A stretch of DNA of 64,000 bases from a virus. The notes under the pieces are model-generated. The model made no database searches, was not told the DNA's origin, and saw only the letters and a list, made by a program, of their open reading frames with translations. The position numbers and the translations under genes are program-made. Below, piece after piece: positions 28,201 through 35,632 of this stretch (positions are counted from its first letter, which is position 1; each line of letters opens with the position of its first letter). The stretch is from positions 22,212 through 86,211 of the IMG/VR virus record IMGVR_UViG_3300017917_002593. One strand, written 5' to 3'.

Positions 28201-30568
28201 GTACAGAGTTAGAAAAGATTTTAATGTAATTGTTGATATCTTAACAACAGGCACAAGCGGAGTAACTGACAAGGTTGTAGCAAACAGCATTGAACCTGTA
28301 TCTAATGATGCAGTAAATGCCTACGAATTGCTAATTGCTAACAAACAATATCTACAAGAGCAAGTAATTGCCTATGTTGAAAGTACTAAGACTGCTGAGT
28401 TTGAATATGACATGTCTAAGTGCTATCGCGATGTTGGATATATTGTAGACAGTGTAGCATTTGACATCAAGTACGGTGGAAATAGGCAAGCTATTCAAAG
28501 CGGTGTTTACTATTACGGATTCTCTACATCTACTTCTGCTATTGCAGGAGAAATTGATCAAACAATTGCAGCATACACAAGATTAAAAGAAATTCTTCCA
28601 GCTATTGTAACCAATACTGCGATTGCTAAGAGTCCAAATAATACACTAACTCAGGTAACAAACTTAACAACTGCTACATCAGCAGAAGGTATTGAGTTAG
28701 AAAACATGGTTGATTTAATTACAGGTATTATCACAACGGGTCCGTCTGTTGCAGAAGTTCAACAACCTGTAAGTTTAACAGTATCTTCTTCAACATCTGT
28801 AACTGCTGCTGCCGAAATTTTAGTTGCAAACAGAAACTTTATTGTTGAAGAAGTTGTTAACTATATTAACTATGTACACTTAGTTGGTACAGAGACAGAA
28901 GCACAGGCTATTAAAAATAATGTTAATTTAATTAATAACATTATTGAATATGGACCTGATGAAGTTTCTGTTAAGGAACCAATTGCATTAGCAAGAAGTA
29001 CCGGTACTGCTGTAGTTAATGCTGCTAAACTATTGGCTGCAAACAGAGATTTTATTCGTGCAGAAACAATTGCCTTTATCAACAACACTTATAACACTGG
29101 CTTCTTATATGACAAGAGCAAGTGCCGTAGAGATACCGGCCTAATTGTTGATAGTCTTGCGTTTGATTTACTCTACAACGGACTAACAGAAAGTACATTT
29201 GCTGGTTTACAATATTGGAACCAAGATACTTATACAGGCACAATTAAAGGAGAAATTACAACTACAACTAATGCTATTAGATACCTAAAAGAATTAGTAC
29301 AAGATGTAGTTTTAAATGTGCCAGTTGCTGCAACTACTGGAAATGTAACTTCTCAAGTTATTAACTTAACAACCAGTACAGCAGGTATTGCAGGTGTTCT
29401 TGCTGGTAATGTTGACCTAATGTTAGATATTTTAACAAATGGAACAGCAGGAGTAACAGATCGAATTATACCAAACGGTGTTCGTACAACTGCAACTGAT
29501 AGAGTTAGCGCATACGATCTATTGCAAGCAAACAAGACATTCTTACAAAACGAAGTTGTTGCAAGAATTGATCTTGACAATACTCAGTTTGAATATGATA
29601 GAGCAACTTGCAGACGAGACCTCGGTTATATCATTGACAGTTTAAGTTTTGATATAGTACACGGCGGTAACAAACAGAGTATCACTTCCGGAGTTTACTA
29701 CTACGGATTTAATGCTAACGATACTGCTATTGATGACCAAATTCCTCAAACAACTGCGGCCTACAACTATATTAGAGAATTAGTTGATAGAATTATTAGA
29801 GGACAAGCTGTTCCGGTAACATATCAAAAGAAAGTTCCGCAAGTTATTACAACAAACGTCGGAACAACTTTAGAAGTTACCAGTGTAAGAACTTCAATTG
29901 ATAATATTACAAATATTATTAATAATGGCCCGTCAGTAGCTCCTACAAAACAACCAATTAGTTTAACTGCAAGTACCAGCACAGATGTTGTTAATGCATT
30001 TAATTTATTGTTAGCAAATAGAGCATTTATACAAGCCGAAGTTATATCTTACATCGATACAGTCTTTACTGATGCTACTAACTACAACAAAGACAAGTGC
30101 TTCCGAGACATGGGCGCAATTGTTGATGCTGTAGGTTATGATTTAATTTACGGTGGAAACTATAACTCTGTCAATACTGGTAATGGTTATTTCCTACGCA
30201 AAGGACAATACCACTTAGTAAGACTTGAACAAAACGTAACAGATCCTACACTGTTCATTGATGGAGCAACTGTAAGATTCTATCAACAGAGTTATATTTC
30301 TGCTTCTGGTTATCTGTTTGAATATGTAGGTGCTGGTACACAGTACGGTGCTCTACCTCAGGTTGGTACTGCTGACCCGCAACAGACCAAAGAAGTAGTT
30401 CAGTTAAATAATGGTAAAGTATTCTTTACAAGTACTGACCAGAATGGTGACTTCCGCATTGGTCCGACACTTGTTATCAGTCAAAGTACTGGTATCTTAA
30501 GTGGACGAACATTCCAAAAGTCGCTGTATGCGGAAATGACTCCGTTTATCTTGGTAGTAGGAGCATAA
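22268..30568 (+). CDS. Giant modular fibre or appendage protein, 2766 residues, twelve CxRD modules
   Basis: This is the largest gene of the window. Residues 1-100 form an N-terminal module (LNLQQAQPALG, then TGFTLETDENG and NTLGKLAF) that recurs at the start of the protein at 30570. From about residue 132 a beta-helix-like region (LYVTPDGNDENDGTAMDRTRACRTI) parallels that of 15287. The beta domain PIQSFVFDAFTQLNQGG lies near residue 587. Twelve CxRD modules follow. Two subtypes tend to alternate: KCxRDTGLIVD with QSxFAGLQYWNQ, and KCxRDVGYMVDSV with QSIQSGVYYYGY. The last 100 residues match the C-terminus of 15287. One module (residues near 2446) has T-C in place of K-C. It is probably a tail appendage; its ligand is unknown. 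Confidence 0.8.
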   Translation: MPRLLSNRKPVARPSELKENRWEYLNLQQAQPALGPAPEANTGFTLETDENGKVTYTNTLGKLAFDEQVISGTLPGVDIEIDSSINNGEIVLTPLQTARIAGNLSVQGDEIVDGNFTVRGIPEGTAPLVSNTLYVTPDGNDENDGTAMDRTRACRTISGAVRSPFYQPGTAIKVMAGTYFEDNPIPLKPYTSVVGNDLRTTFVEPLNKDLDLFHVNSGVYIAQMQMRNLRRGSVERYAPGGAGTYTTGAYCVAFPPNLENPIDVYYSPYIQNCTNQSGPWLKDGTMMVPNQTVQIPLAAGTSTWTAGVDQITVTLYTGTVVVGMAVNDAANEGYRNAQLLLKKNREFLQKQTVAYVEDAYPDLVYDQAKCYRDVGYIVDAVAGDARFGGNKRSIEAGLSYWRGNTSLIAGEQGETAAAINYLRDISLQVITNTTVTNIFNTLSNQVFDLALDGGSVVSTRATDSYNLITEILLNGETSAPDQPTPDLLGLIYPTGLSPNDVNVASTVTAVTQLTTNTYLVTLSTSTVSPSDNATIYFGYTTTYPYLDADVPPEWSTNLAEGYVDRRLDPIGSGGGALVDGNAPSLRSPIQSFVFDAFTQLNQGGIGIHIINNGYAQLVSVFTIMCSQAVIVENGGIASITNSNANFGDTCLTAKGLGKLAFQGFVVNPAFPTNVPNGEYYPLGYWPQKQVMEVFIPSDRDRPHIGQVMEVVPPDTYLNFEGERVPFINEAGYPGYLIATVNTNTISTGSFIINDVDVTGVSVGHTLYVRDVLGNEVHPETGIPYVTTGTQVVDVNYRQIVLDRPILAGYTDALNPSYFNLYFCGNAYYTVLSSNIDPTLASTVTTEVTLVAGQETTTSLAVSYAKNLALRVIQNTPINGFVYNQAKCKRDTGLIVDALAVDLLHPTSELSQSNFAGLQYWNQENYVGTIANEITTTTNAVQFVKELAMEIVQGITTGTRYQSTVTQNIGLPLASSVEAAIISNDFDVIIDILVDGVAGVTDKIIPNGEQTSDENTARAYSLLTANKAYIQAEAVAFVEYTKTPGFTYDSAKCYRDVGYMVDSVAFDLLHPNGSVPSNRQAIQSGVYYYGYISTSTSIVGEIVQTTAAYNYIKDLVPYIVKGITTSTYQTYIDQVTDLTPGTDAEVNEIQSYIDHITNVINVGPAAARVKVPVSLTQSTDPNVYNAYRMLNANRAFIQESVIAYINKTYDSGTYQSVYPQVFDQTLTGGVDAVQSLGEKFDIISGIIINGADSSPEIIRPRQYVDSNQNILNAKKLLEKNRLFIQAETVAFVDSIWPSKFSYDPAKCSRDTGLIVDALAQDLLFNGTSQSTFAGIQYWNQGLTVIPGEQTTTTNAVKYLKSVAQDVILNKQQRYKYQSTVTQVVSTITSSTTATSLSLGTKFDTIINILETGTDGITDKIVPNSLDQSTSSAVLAAYNLLQANKEYLQHETVAWVEANANFNYDQVKCARDTGLIVDSIAFDILYPTATDSQSNFAGLQYWNQSNYVGTIANEITTTTNAITHISSIAQKIVVGDTSGTRYQNTVTQTTSTATGIVGDAVVVGTNFGVILNILSTGTAGVTDIIVPNGRRSITTSTVNAYNLLVANRSYLVAEAIAFVEDTKTAGFNYDQTKCARDVGYMVDSVAFDLLHGGNKQSVQSGVLYYGYDSTSTSIPNEIPQTTAAYNRIREILPRILSGVEISPSQGNTTKQITYMLPVNNATILSAQAKVDKITRIINNGPSAASELTPISLTPSSDANADRAYDLLVANRDFIKDEIIAYINSTFTGFVYDKAKCFRDVGYMVDSVSFDILYGGNRQSIQSGVYYYGYQEDSSAIAGEIPQTTEAYNFIEKIVGDIVTGTLITNPQQASVPQVTNLSFTYNQNKCSRDTGILVDSFITDLLFNENGYTQSNFSGLQYWNQNGYTGSIASEITTTTNAVRYLRSLAEQIVINGTSTATVVRYSTTASQVTNLTTATYDQLYRVRKDFNVIVDILTTGTSGVTDKVVANSIEPVSNDAVNAYELLIANKQYLQEQVIAYVESTKTAEFEYDMSKCYRDVGYIVDSVAFDIKYGGNRQAIQSGVYYYGFSTSTSAIAGEIDQTIAAYTRLKEILPAIVTNTAIAKSPNNTLTQVTNLTTATSAEGIELENMVDLITGIITTGPSVAEVQQPVSLTVSSSTSVTAAAEILVANRNFIVEEVVNYINYVHLVGTETEAQAIKNNVNLINNIIEYGPDEVSVKEPIALARSTGTAVVNAAKLLAANRDFIRAETIAFINNTYNTGFLYDKSKCRRDTGLIVDSLAFDLLYNGLTESTFAGLQYWNQDTYTGTIKGEITTTTNAIRYLKELVQDVVLNVPVAATTGNVTSQVINLTTSTAGIAGVLAGNVDLMLDILTNGTAGVTDRIIPNGVRTTATDRVSAYDLLQANKTFLQNEVVARIDLDNTQFEYDRATCRRDLGYIIDSLSFDIVHGGNKQSITSGVYYYGFNANDTAIDDQIPQTTAAYNYIRELVDRIIRGQAVPVTYQKKVPQVITTNVGTTLEVTSVRTSIDNITNIINNGPSVAPTKQPISLTASTSTDVVNAFNLLLANRAFIQAEVISYIDTVFTDATNYNKDKCFRDMGAIVDAVGYDLIYGGNYNSVNTGNGYFLRKGQYHLVRLEQNVTDPTLFIDGATVRFYQQSYISASGYLFEYVGAGTQYGALPQVGTADPQQTKEVVQLNNGKVFFTSTDQNGDFRIGPTLVISQSTGILSGRTFQKSLYAEMTPFILVVGA

Positions 30569-30569
30569 C

Positions 30570-32318
30570 GTGGCAATATTATTAAGCGGAAAAACAAGAA
30601 ACCCAACAGCACCGAGCGGTTATATTAGTTTAGGTCAGACTCAGGCAGCTCTGGGTAATACTCCGTCTACTGCAACTGGTTATACTCTTATAACAGCAAA
30701 CTCGCAAACTACATATGCTTCAACATTAGGAAAAGTTGAGTTTACATTTACCAACACTGCTAACTTTATAACAAGTACTATTCCGAATGGCAATGTCATT
30801 TATCAACCTAACGGAACAGGAACACTGTATCTATATGGCAATGTTGTAATCCCCAGCTTAGATGCACAAACGGCATTTAAAGGACCAGTTAAAGCTGCTA
30901 CAACTGCTAACATTGATTTAATCGGTGGTGCTCCTATAGAAGTTGACGGATATAGTCTCGTATTAAACGATCGAGTATTAGTTCGAGCACAGACAAATAC
31001 AGCAACTAACGGTATCTATGTTGTTAGTTTCTTAGGAAACGGTACTAACGGAACATGGGCAAGATCTGCGGATACCAATACTGCTGAAGAAATGGCTGCT
31101 GCTATTGTTAGTGTTGTTAACGGGGATACACTATCTGGAAGATATTTCTATAACGACTTTAAAAACACCGATACATTAGAAACCGATCCTGTCAATTGGT
31201 ACCAACTAATTGCAGATACTAAACCAAATCAAGATCTTTTTAATAAGTTAATAGATGCAACTGATATCGGTACACGTATTCCAGGCCGTGGTTTCTTTAC
31301 AGAAATTCAAAGTACAGGAAGTTTTGTTGCCGATAAGCTGCGTCTAACCAGTACTGAAACTTCTACAAGTACACAGAGCGGTGCATTGGTAGTTGCAGGC
31401 GGTGTTGGTATTGGTGGAAATATGAATATCGAAGGTCCTGTAAGGATCTATGATTTAACTTCTGCAACCAGTACATTCTCCGGAGCATTAATTGTACAAG
31501 GCGGAGCCGGATTTAACGGCGATATCTACGCACAAAGATATTTTGCAGAAGGCGAACCACTTGATAATTTATTTTGGAACGGCGGAGAAATATCGGCACC
31601 GTTAAGAATTAGAAACCCTGCACAAGCTACAAACACTTATTCAGGCGCACTTCAAGTATGGGGCGGAGCTGGAATTGGCGGCGATTTGTATGTAGGTAAG
31701 AGCATAACACTCGAAACTCCTATCGAAACAGAAAGTGTTTACTTCAGAATGCGTAACACTGCTACTAACGGACAGAGTTATACATGGAGAGTAGGCGGAA
31801 ACAACTATGCAGGACAGAACGGCACCAACTTAAACGAAGGTGGCTTATCGTTATATAACGATACTCAAAACGTTTATCGCCTTGCAATTACAAAAACAAC
31901 TGGTAATTTGCTTGTTGGCCCACAAACAGACAACGGCGTCGACAAGCTACAAGTATCCGGAAGTGTTCGTTTTGGGGATGGTCAACTGTTTACACGCAGT
32001 ACCAGCATAAATAACACAAGTACTACGGTAATTGACAGTTTTCCTGCTGCAAATTATAGGACTGCGAAGCTTTTAATTCAAATAGCTGACGGGGTAGGAG
32101 CAAGTGCAAAATTCCATGTAGTAGAAATAGTTGTATTAGTAGACAACAGCGGTAACGTTTATAAGTCTGAATACGGTATTATTACTACAGGAGGTGCCAT
32201 AGGGGAGTTTGATGTGGATTATAACATAGGAGGCAATGGTCTAGTAAGATTATTATTCACGGCAGACGCTGCGTCAGCAAAACAAGTTAAGGTCGTAAGA
32301 ACCAGCATCAGTAGGTAA
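30570..32318 (+). CDS. Fibre protein, 582 residues, GTG start
   Basis: The start is a GTG one base after the previous stop (MAILLSGKTRNP). The N-terminal module (TQAALGNTPSTATGYTLI, then YASTLGKVEF) matches the N-terminus of the 2766-residue protein at 22268 and may dock to the same site. Residues 108-175 form a known fibre domain type (KGPVKAATTANIDL, then LNDRVLVRAQTNTATNGIYV). Three SGALxVxGGxG repeats follow near residues 269, 305 and 350. The last 100 residues (AKLLIQIADG, KFHVVEIVVLVD, YGIITTGG) match the C-terminus of the next protein. All this supports a trimeric fibre or fibre segment. Confidence 0.78.
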   Translation: MAILLSGKTRNPTAPSGYISLGQTQAALGNTPSTATGYTLITANSQTTYASTLGKVEFTFTNTANFITSTIPNGNVIYQPNGTGTLYLYGNVVIPSLDAQTAFKGPVKAATTANIDLIGGAPIEVDGYSLVLNDRVLVRAQTNTATNGIYVVSFLGNGTNGTWARSADTNTAEEMAAAIVSVVNGDTLSGRYFYNDFKNTDTLETDPVNWYQLIADTKPNQDLFNKLIDATDIGTRIPGRGFFTEIQSTGSFVADKLRLTSTETSTSTQSGALVVAGGVGIGGNMNIEGPVRIYDLTSATSTFSGALIVQGGAGFNGDIYAQRYFAEGEPLDNLFWNGGEISAPLRIRNPAQATNTYSGALQVWGGAGIGGDLYVGKSITLETPIETESVYFRMRNTATNGQSYTWRVGGNNYAGQNGTNLNEGGLSLYNDTQNVYRLAITKTTGNLLVGPQTDNGVDKLQVSGSVRFGDGQLFTRSTSINNTSTTVIDSFPAANYRTAKLLIQIADGVGASAKFHVVEIVVLVDNSGNVYKSEYGIITTGGAIGEFDVDYNIGGNGLVRLLFTADAASAKQVKVVRTSISR

Positions 32319-32332
32319 AAAAGGAACAACAG

Positions 32333-35300
32333 ATGGCACAAATAAAAGATTTCGTCGTCAAACAAGGCTTAGTTGCAGAAGGTAATGCACAATCTCTATC
32401 AACCACAACTGGTGCTTTGATTGTAGGCGGCGGCGCTGGTTTAGGCGGAAACCTAAGTGTTGGCGGATCTATCAAACGATATGGAAATGTAGATCAAGGT
32501 AGAGAGCACGCACTTGGTGCTCAATTATCTTTACGTGATGCAACATTTACAGACGAATTAGTTAGCGGACGCACAGGATGGGGCGTTGTAAACTATTTTG
32601 GTCAAGCAACATTAGACACAATTAGTGAATCAGCAACTTATACAAACGCTGCAAGTTTGTTTATTAAAGGTGCCCCACAAGCTGGTACAAACTTAACAAT
32701 TGAAAAAGCCTGGTCAATCTACATTACTTCAGGTACTGTATTCATTGGCGAGACTCAGGGTAATACATCAACTACATCGAGCCAATCCTTACAAGTTGCA
32801 GGCGGAATTAGTTTCAATAACGGATTAGTTGGTTACGGTGGCGGTAACTTATATGGTCCTTTCGATCTTAACGGAAGTCCGATTGTTACTAAAGCTACAC
32901 AAAACGTAGGTTTGGCAGAATTCCCAGACGGAATTCGAATTACAACTTCAACTCAATCTGTTAGCACAAACACCGGAGCGTTAATTGTTGATCGTAACGG
33001 CGGCGCAGGTATCGGTGGCAATTTATATGTCGGCGGCAGATTTGTTGGAGAAACAACTGGTACATTTTTAAGCACGGTAAACGCTGTTTCTACATCAACC
33101 GGTGCTTTAACAATTAAAGGCGGTCTGGGTGTAGGCGCAGACTTATATGCCGAGAACGGATTCTTTGTATCCGGACAAGCCAGCACAACTACTGTAGGCG
33201 GAAACAGCTTACAGGTAACAAATAATGGCGGTCTTGGAGTAACTGGCTCTGCAAGATTTGAAAGTCAAGTTTGGATTACAAGTCTATCCGACAGCACAGG
33301 CCCCGGAACAGGTGCATTAATTGTTCAAGGTGGTGCAGTAGTCGAAAGAAATTTAGCCGCCGACACTGCTAAAATTCTAAGTGAAACTGCTGCAAGTTCA
33401 ACAGATACTGCGGCATTTACTGTAGTAGGCGGTGTTGGAATTGGCAAGAATTTAATTATTGGAGACGCTGGTAGTTCAACTGGCACTACATTAACTAACG
33501 CTTTAGTTGTTGCAGGTGGCGGATATTTCGGCGGCTCTTTAACTGTCGACGGTTCTACTGTAATTAAAGGTGATCTGTATCTGTTAGGTACTGGTACACA
33601 AGTTACAATCAATAGTACAAACACTTATGTAGTTGACCCAGTTATTGAAATTGGTGGCGGCGTAGACGGTGCAATGTTAACATTGCCTGATGTCTATGAC
33701 AAAGGTTTATTAATTCACTATCAAAATGCTGTAAGTACTGCTACTGATTTCCGTGCATTCGTTGGTTTAGAAAATACCACTGAAAGATTTATCTTCAAGC
33801 AGAATATTTTACCAGGCGTGGGCGGCAACGATCCGTTCGGTGACTATTATAATAGCGGAACTTGGAGCACATTAGAAGCTGGTAGTTTAATTCTACGCAA
33901 TACTACACCTGCAACTGATGAAAATACTGGAGCATTGATTGTTGCAGGCGGTTTAGGTGTAAGTGGAAACAGTGTATTTGCAAGTAATACAGTTACATTT
34001 ATCAGTGAAGCATTCTCCATAACTAATATTGTAAACAATGCTATTCAAGTTCCTAACGGCGGCATTGGTTCAAAATACCTATATATTGAAGAAACTGGTT
34101 ACATTGGTAACGCAAGAATTCTTACTACCGGTACTGTTAACGAAAACATTGGCGGTATTTTTACACTAACATTTAGTTTTGTTAACTTAACAGAGTCTAA
34201 CAGTACAGATACAGGCGCAGTTACTGTTGCAGGTGGTGTTGGTATTGGCGGCAATTTAAATGTTGGCGGCAATCAAACGCTGGGCGGAACACTACGAATC
34301 TTAAATGATACGCAGTCTAACAGCACTGACACTGGCGCATTAACTGTTGTTGGCGGAGTTGGCATTGGTAAAAATGTTAATATCGGTGGTCAGACAAGGA
34401 TATACGATACATCTGCAAGCACATCAACTACTACTGGTGCATTAATTGTCGGTGGTGGTGCTGGAATTGCTGGTGATTTAGTAGTCGGAGGATTAGTAAC
34501 TGTTGTTAATACTCTAACAGTAGAAACATTAAAAGTTACAAGCGATCTTGATAGTACTGCAACTAACAATGGTGCTGTAGTTATTACTGGCGGCTTAGGC
34601 GTTGGTAAGACTATAAATGCCAATGCAATTAATATTCAAGTTGCAACTATTAATAGTGGATCAAATGCTATTTCCACAACATCAGGCGACTTAGTTGTAG
34701 CCGGTGGTGTTGGCATTGGTAAAGATGTATTCATTGGCGATCATTTAAGCGTTCAAAGTACTGAAACTTCTACAACAACTAATACTGGTGCTGTAACTGT
34801 TGCTGGCGGCGTTGGCGTAACCAAAGATGTAGTTATCGGTGGAACAATTACAAGAACTGGTCAGGTAACTAAAGACATAATTAATTCTTTAGGTGCTGGT
34901 TTAGTTTTAAGTTCGTCTACTTACGTTGATAACTTAACTACTGGCAGTCCGACTGATTTAGCTATCCACAGTATTGGTCGTCCTACTATTCAAGGCGTGT
35001 TAAATCCAACTTGGACTAACGCTGCTACTTTATATATCGACGACGAACCGCTATTTACAGGCGGCGCAGATGCTACTAACAAGTGGGCAATTAATGTCAA
35101 GAACGGCAAAGTACGTATCGGATCTGCTGCTACAAACTTAGGAACAACCAGTTCTGGTGCATTGCAGGTAGCTGGCGGTGTCGGAGTAGGCGGTAACTTA
35201 ACTGCTGGTGGCCAGATTAAAGGAACTACATTCAAAGTTGCTGACAACATGATCAGCAGTGCTGTAGTTACTGGCAAAAATGACACGAACCCAGTAACAA

Positions 35301-35587
35301 TTGACACGTATGTTGGTAATGAATTTACTACTGCAAAATATTTGGTTCAAGCAGTTGACTTAGGTACACCTAATAAGTTCCATGTTGTTGAACTAATGGT
35401 AACTTACGACGGTGCAGGTTCCACAAACGGCGTTTACATTAGTCAATACGGAATTATAACCAATACAGGTGAGTTGGGAACTTTTGATGTTAGCTACAAT
35501 GCAGGTAATATCAATGTTATCTTTACTCCAAATTATACACCAATTAGTATGAACATTAGAGCTTTACGTATAGCTATAATGACATAA
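32333..35587 (+). CDS. Fibre protein, 1084 residues, built of TGALxVxGG repeats
   Basis: About fifteen repeats of the form S-T-x-T-G-A-L-x-V-x-GG-x-G-x-GG-N-L-x-VGG make up most of the protein, spaced irregularly. Such Gly/Val repeats are typical of beta-structured trimeric fibre shafts. A module near residues 420-520 (VTINSTNTYVVDPVIEIGG, then DKGLLIHYQN) recurs twice in the next protein and in short form at 13056. The C-terminal domain (TAKYLVQAVDLG, KFHVVELMVTYDG) equals that of the 582-residue protein upstream. Start ATG follows AAAAAAGGAAC. A role as fibre shaft is inferred. Confidence 0.78.
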   Translation: MAQIKDFVVKQGLVAEGNAQSLSTTTGALIVGGGAGLGGNLSVGGSIKRYGNVDQGREHALGAQLSLRDATFTDELVSGRTGWGVVNYFGQATLDTISESATYTNAASLFIKGAPQAGTNLTIEKAWSIYITSGTVFIGETQGNTSTTSSQSLQVAGGISFNNGLVGYGGGNLYGPFDLNGSPIVTKATQNVGLAEFPDGIRITTSTQSVSTNTGALIVDRNGGAGIGGNLYVGGRFVGETTGTFLSTVNAVSTSTGALTIKGGLGVGADLYAENGFFVSGQASTTTVGGNSLQVTNNGGLGVTGSARFESQVWITSLSDSTGPGTGALIVQGGAVVERNLAADTAKILSETAASSTDTAAFTVVGGVGIGKNLIIGDAGSSTGTTLTNALVVAGGGYFGGSLTVDGSTVIKGDLYLLGTGTQVTINSTNTYVVDPVIEIGGGVDGAMLTLPDVYDKGLLIHYQNAVSTATDFRAFVGLENTTERFIFKQNILPGVGGNDPFGDYYNSGTWSTLEAGSLILRNTTPATDENTGALIVAGGLGVSGNSVFASNTVTFISEAFSITNIVNNAIQVPNGGIGSKYLYIEETGYIGNARILTTGTVNENIGGIFTLTFSFVNLTESNSTDTGAVTVAGGVGIGGNLNVGGNQTLGGTLRILNDTQSNSTDTGALTVVGGVGIGKNVNIGGQTRIYDTSASTSTTTGALIVGGGAGIAGDLVVGGLVTVVNTLTVETLKVTSDLDSTATNNGAVVITGGLGVGKTINANAINIQVATINSGSNAISTTSGDLVVAGGVGIGKDVFIGDHLSVQSTETSTTTNTGAVTVAGGVGVTKDVVIGGTITRTGQVTKDIINSLGAGLVLSSSTYVDNLTTGSPTDLAIHSIGRPTIQGVLNPTWTNAATLYIDDEPLFTGGADATNKWAINVKNGKVRIGSAATNLGTTSSGALQVAGGVGVGGNLTAGGQIKGTTFKVADNMISSAVVTGKNDTNPVTIDTYVGNEFTTAKYLVQAVDLGTPNKFHVVELMVTYDGAGSTNGVYISQYGIITNTGELGTFDVSYNAGNINVIFTPNYTPISMNIRALRIAIMT

Positions 35588-35593
35588 TAAATA
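35586..35593 (+). promoter_or_regulatory. Late promoter box
   Basis: AATAAATA (one mismatch to TATAAATA) overlaps the stop of the preceding gene and lies 39 bases before the ATG at 35633. It would allow the 2241-residue fibre gene to be transcribed separately. Confidence 0.55.
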
Positions 35594-35632
35594 TACAAAA
35601 TTTACAAGCCGTCAAGTGGAAAGGGAAACTGA

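Noticed and set aside
15287-30568. CRISPR-like array suggested by recurring short words
   Set aside because: The repeats are in-frame protein modules of variable spacing in open coding sequence.
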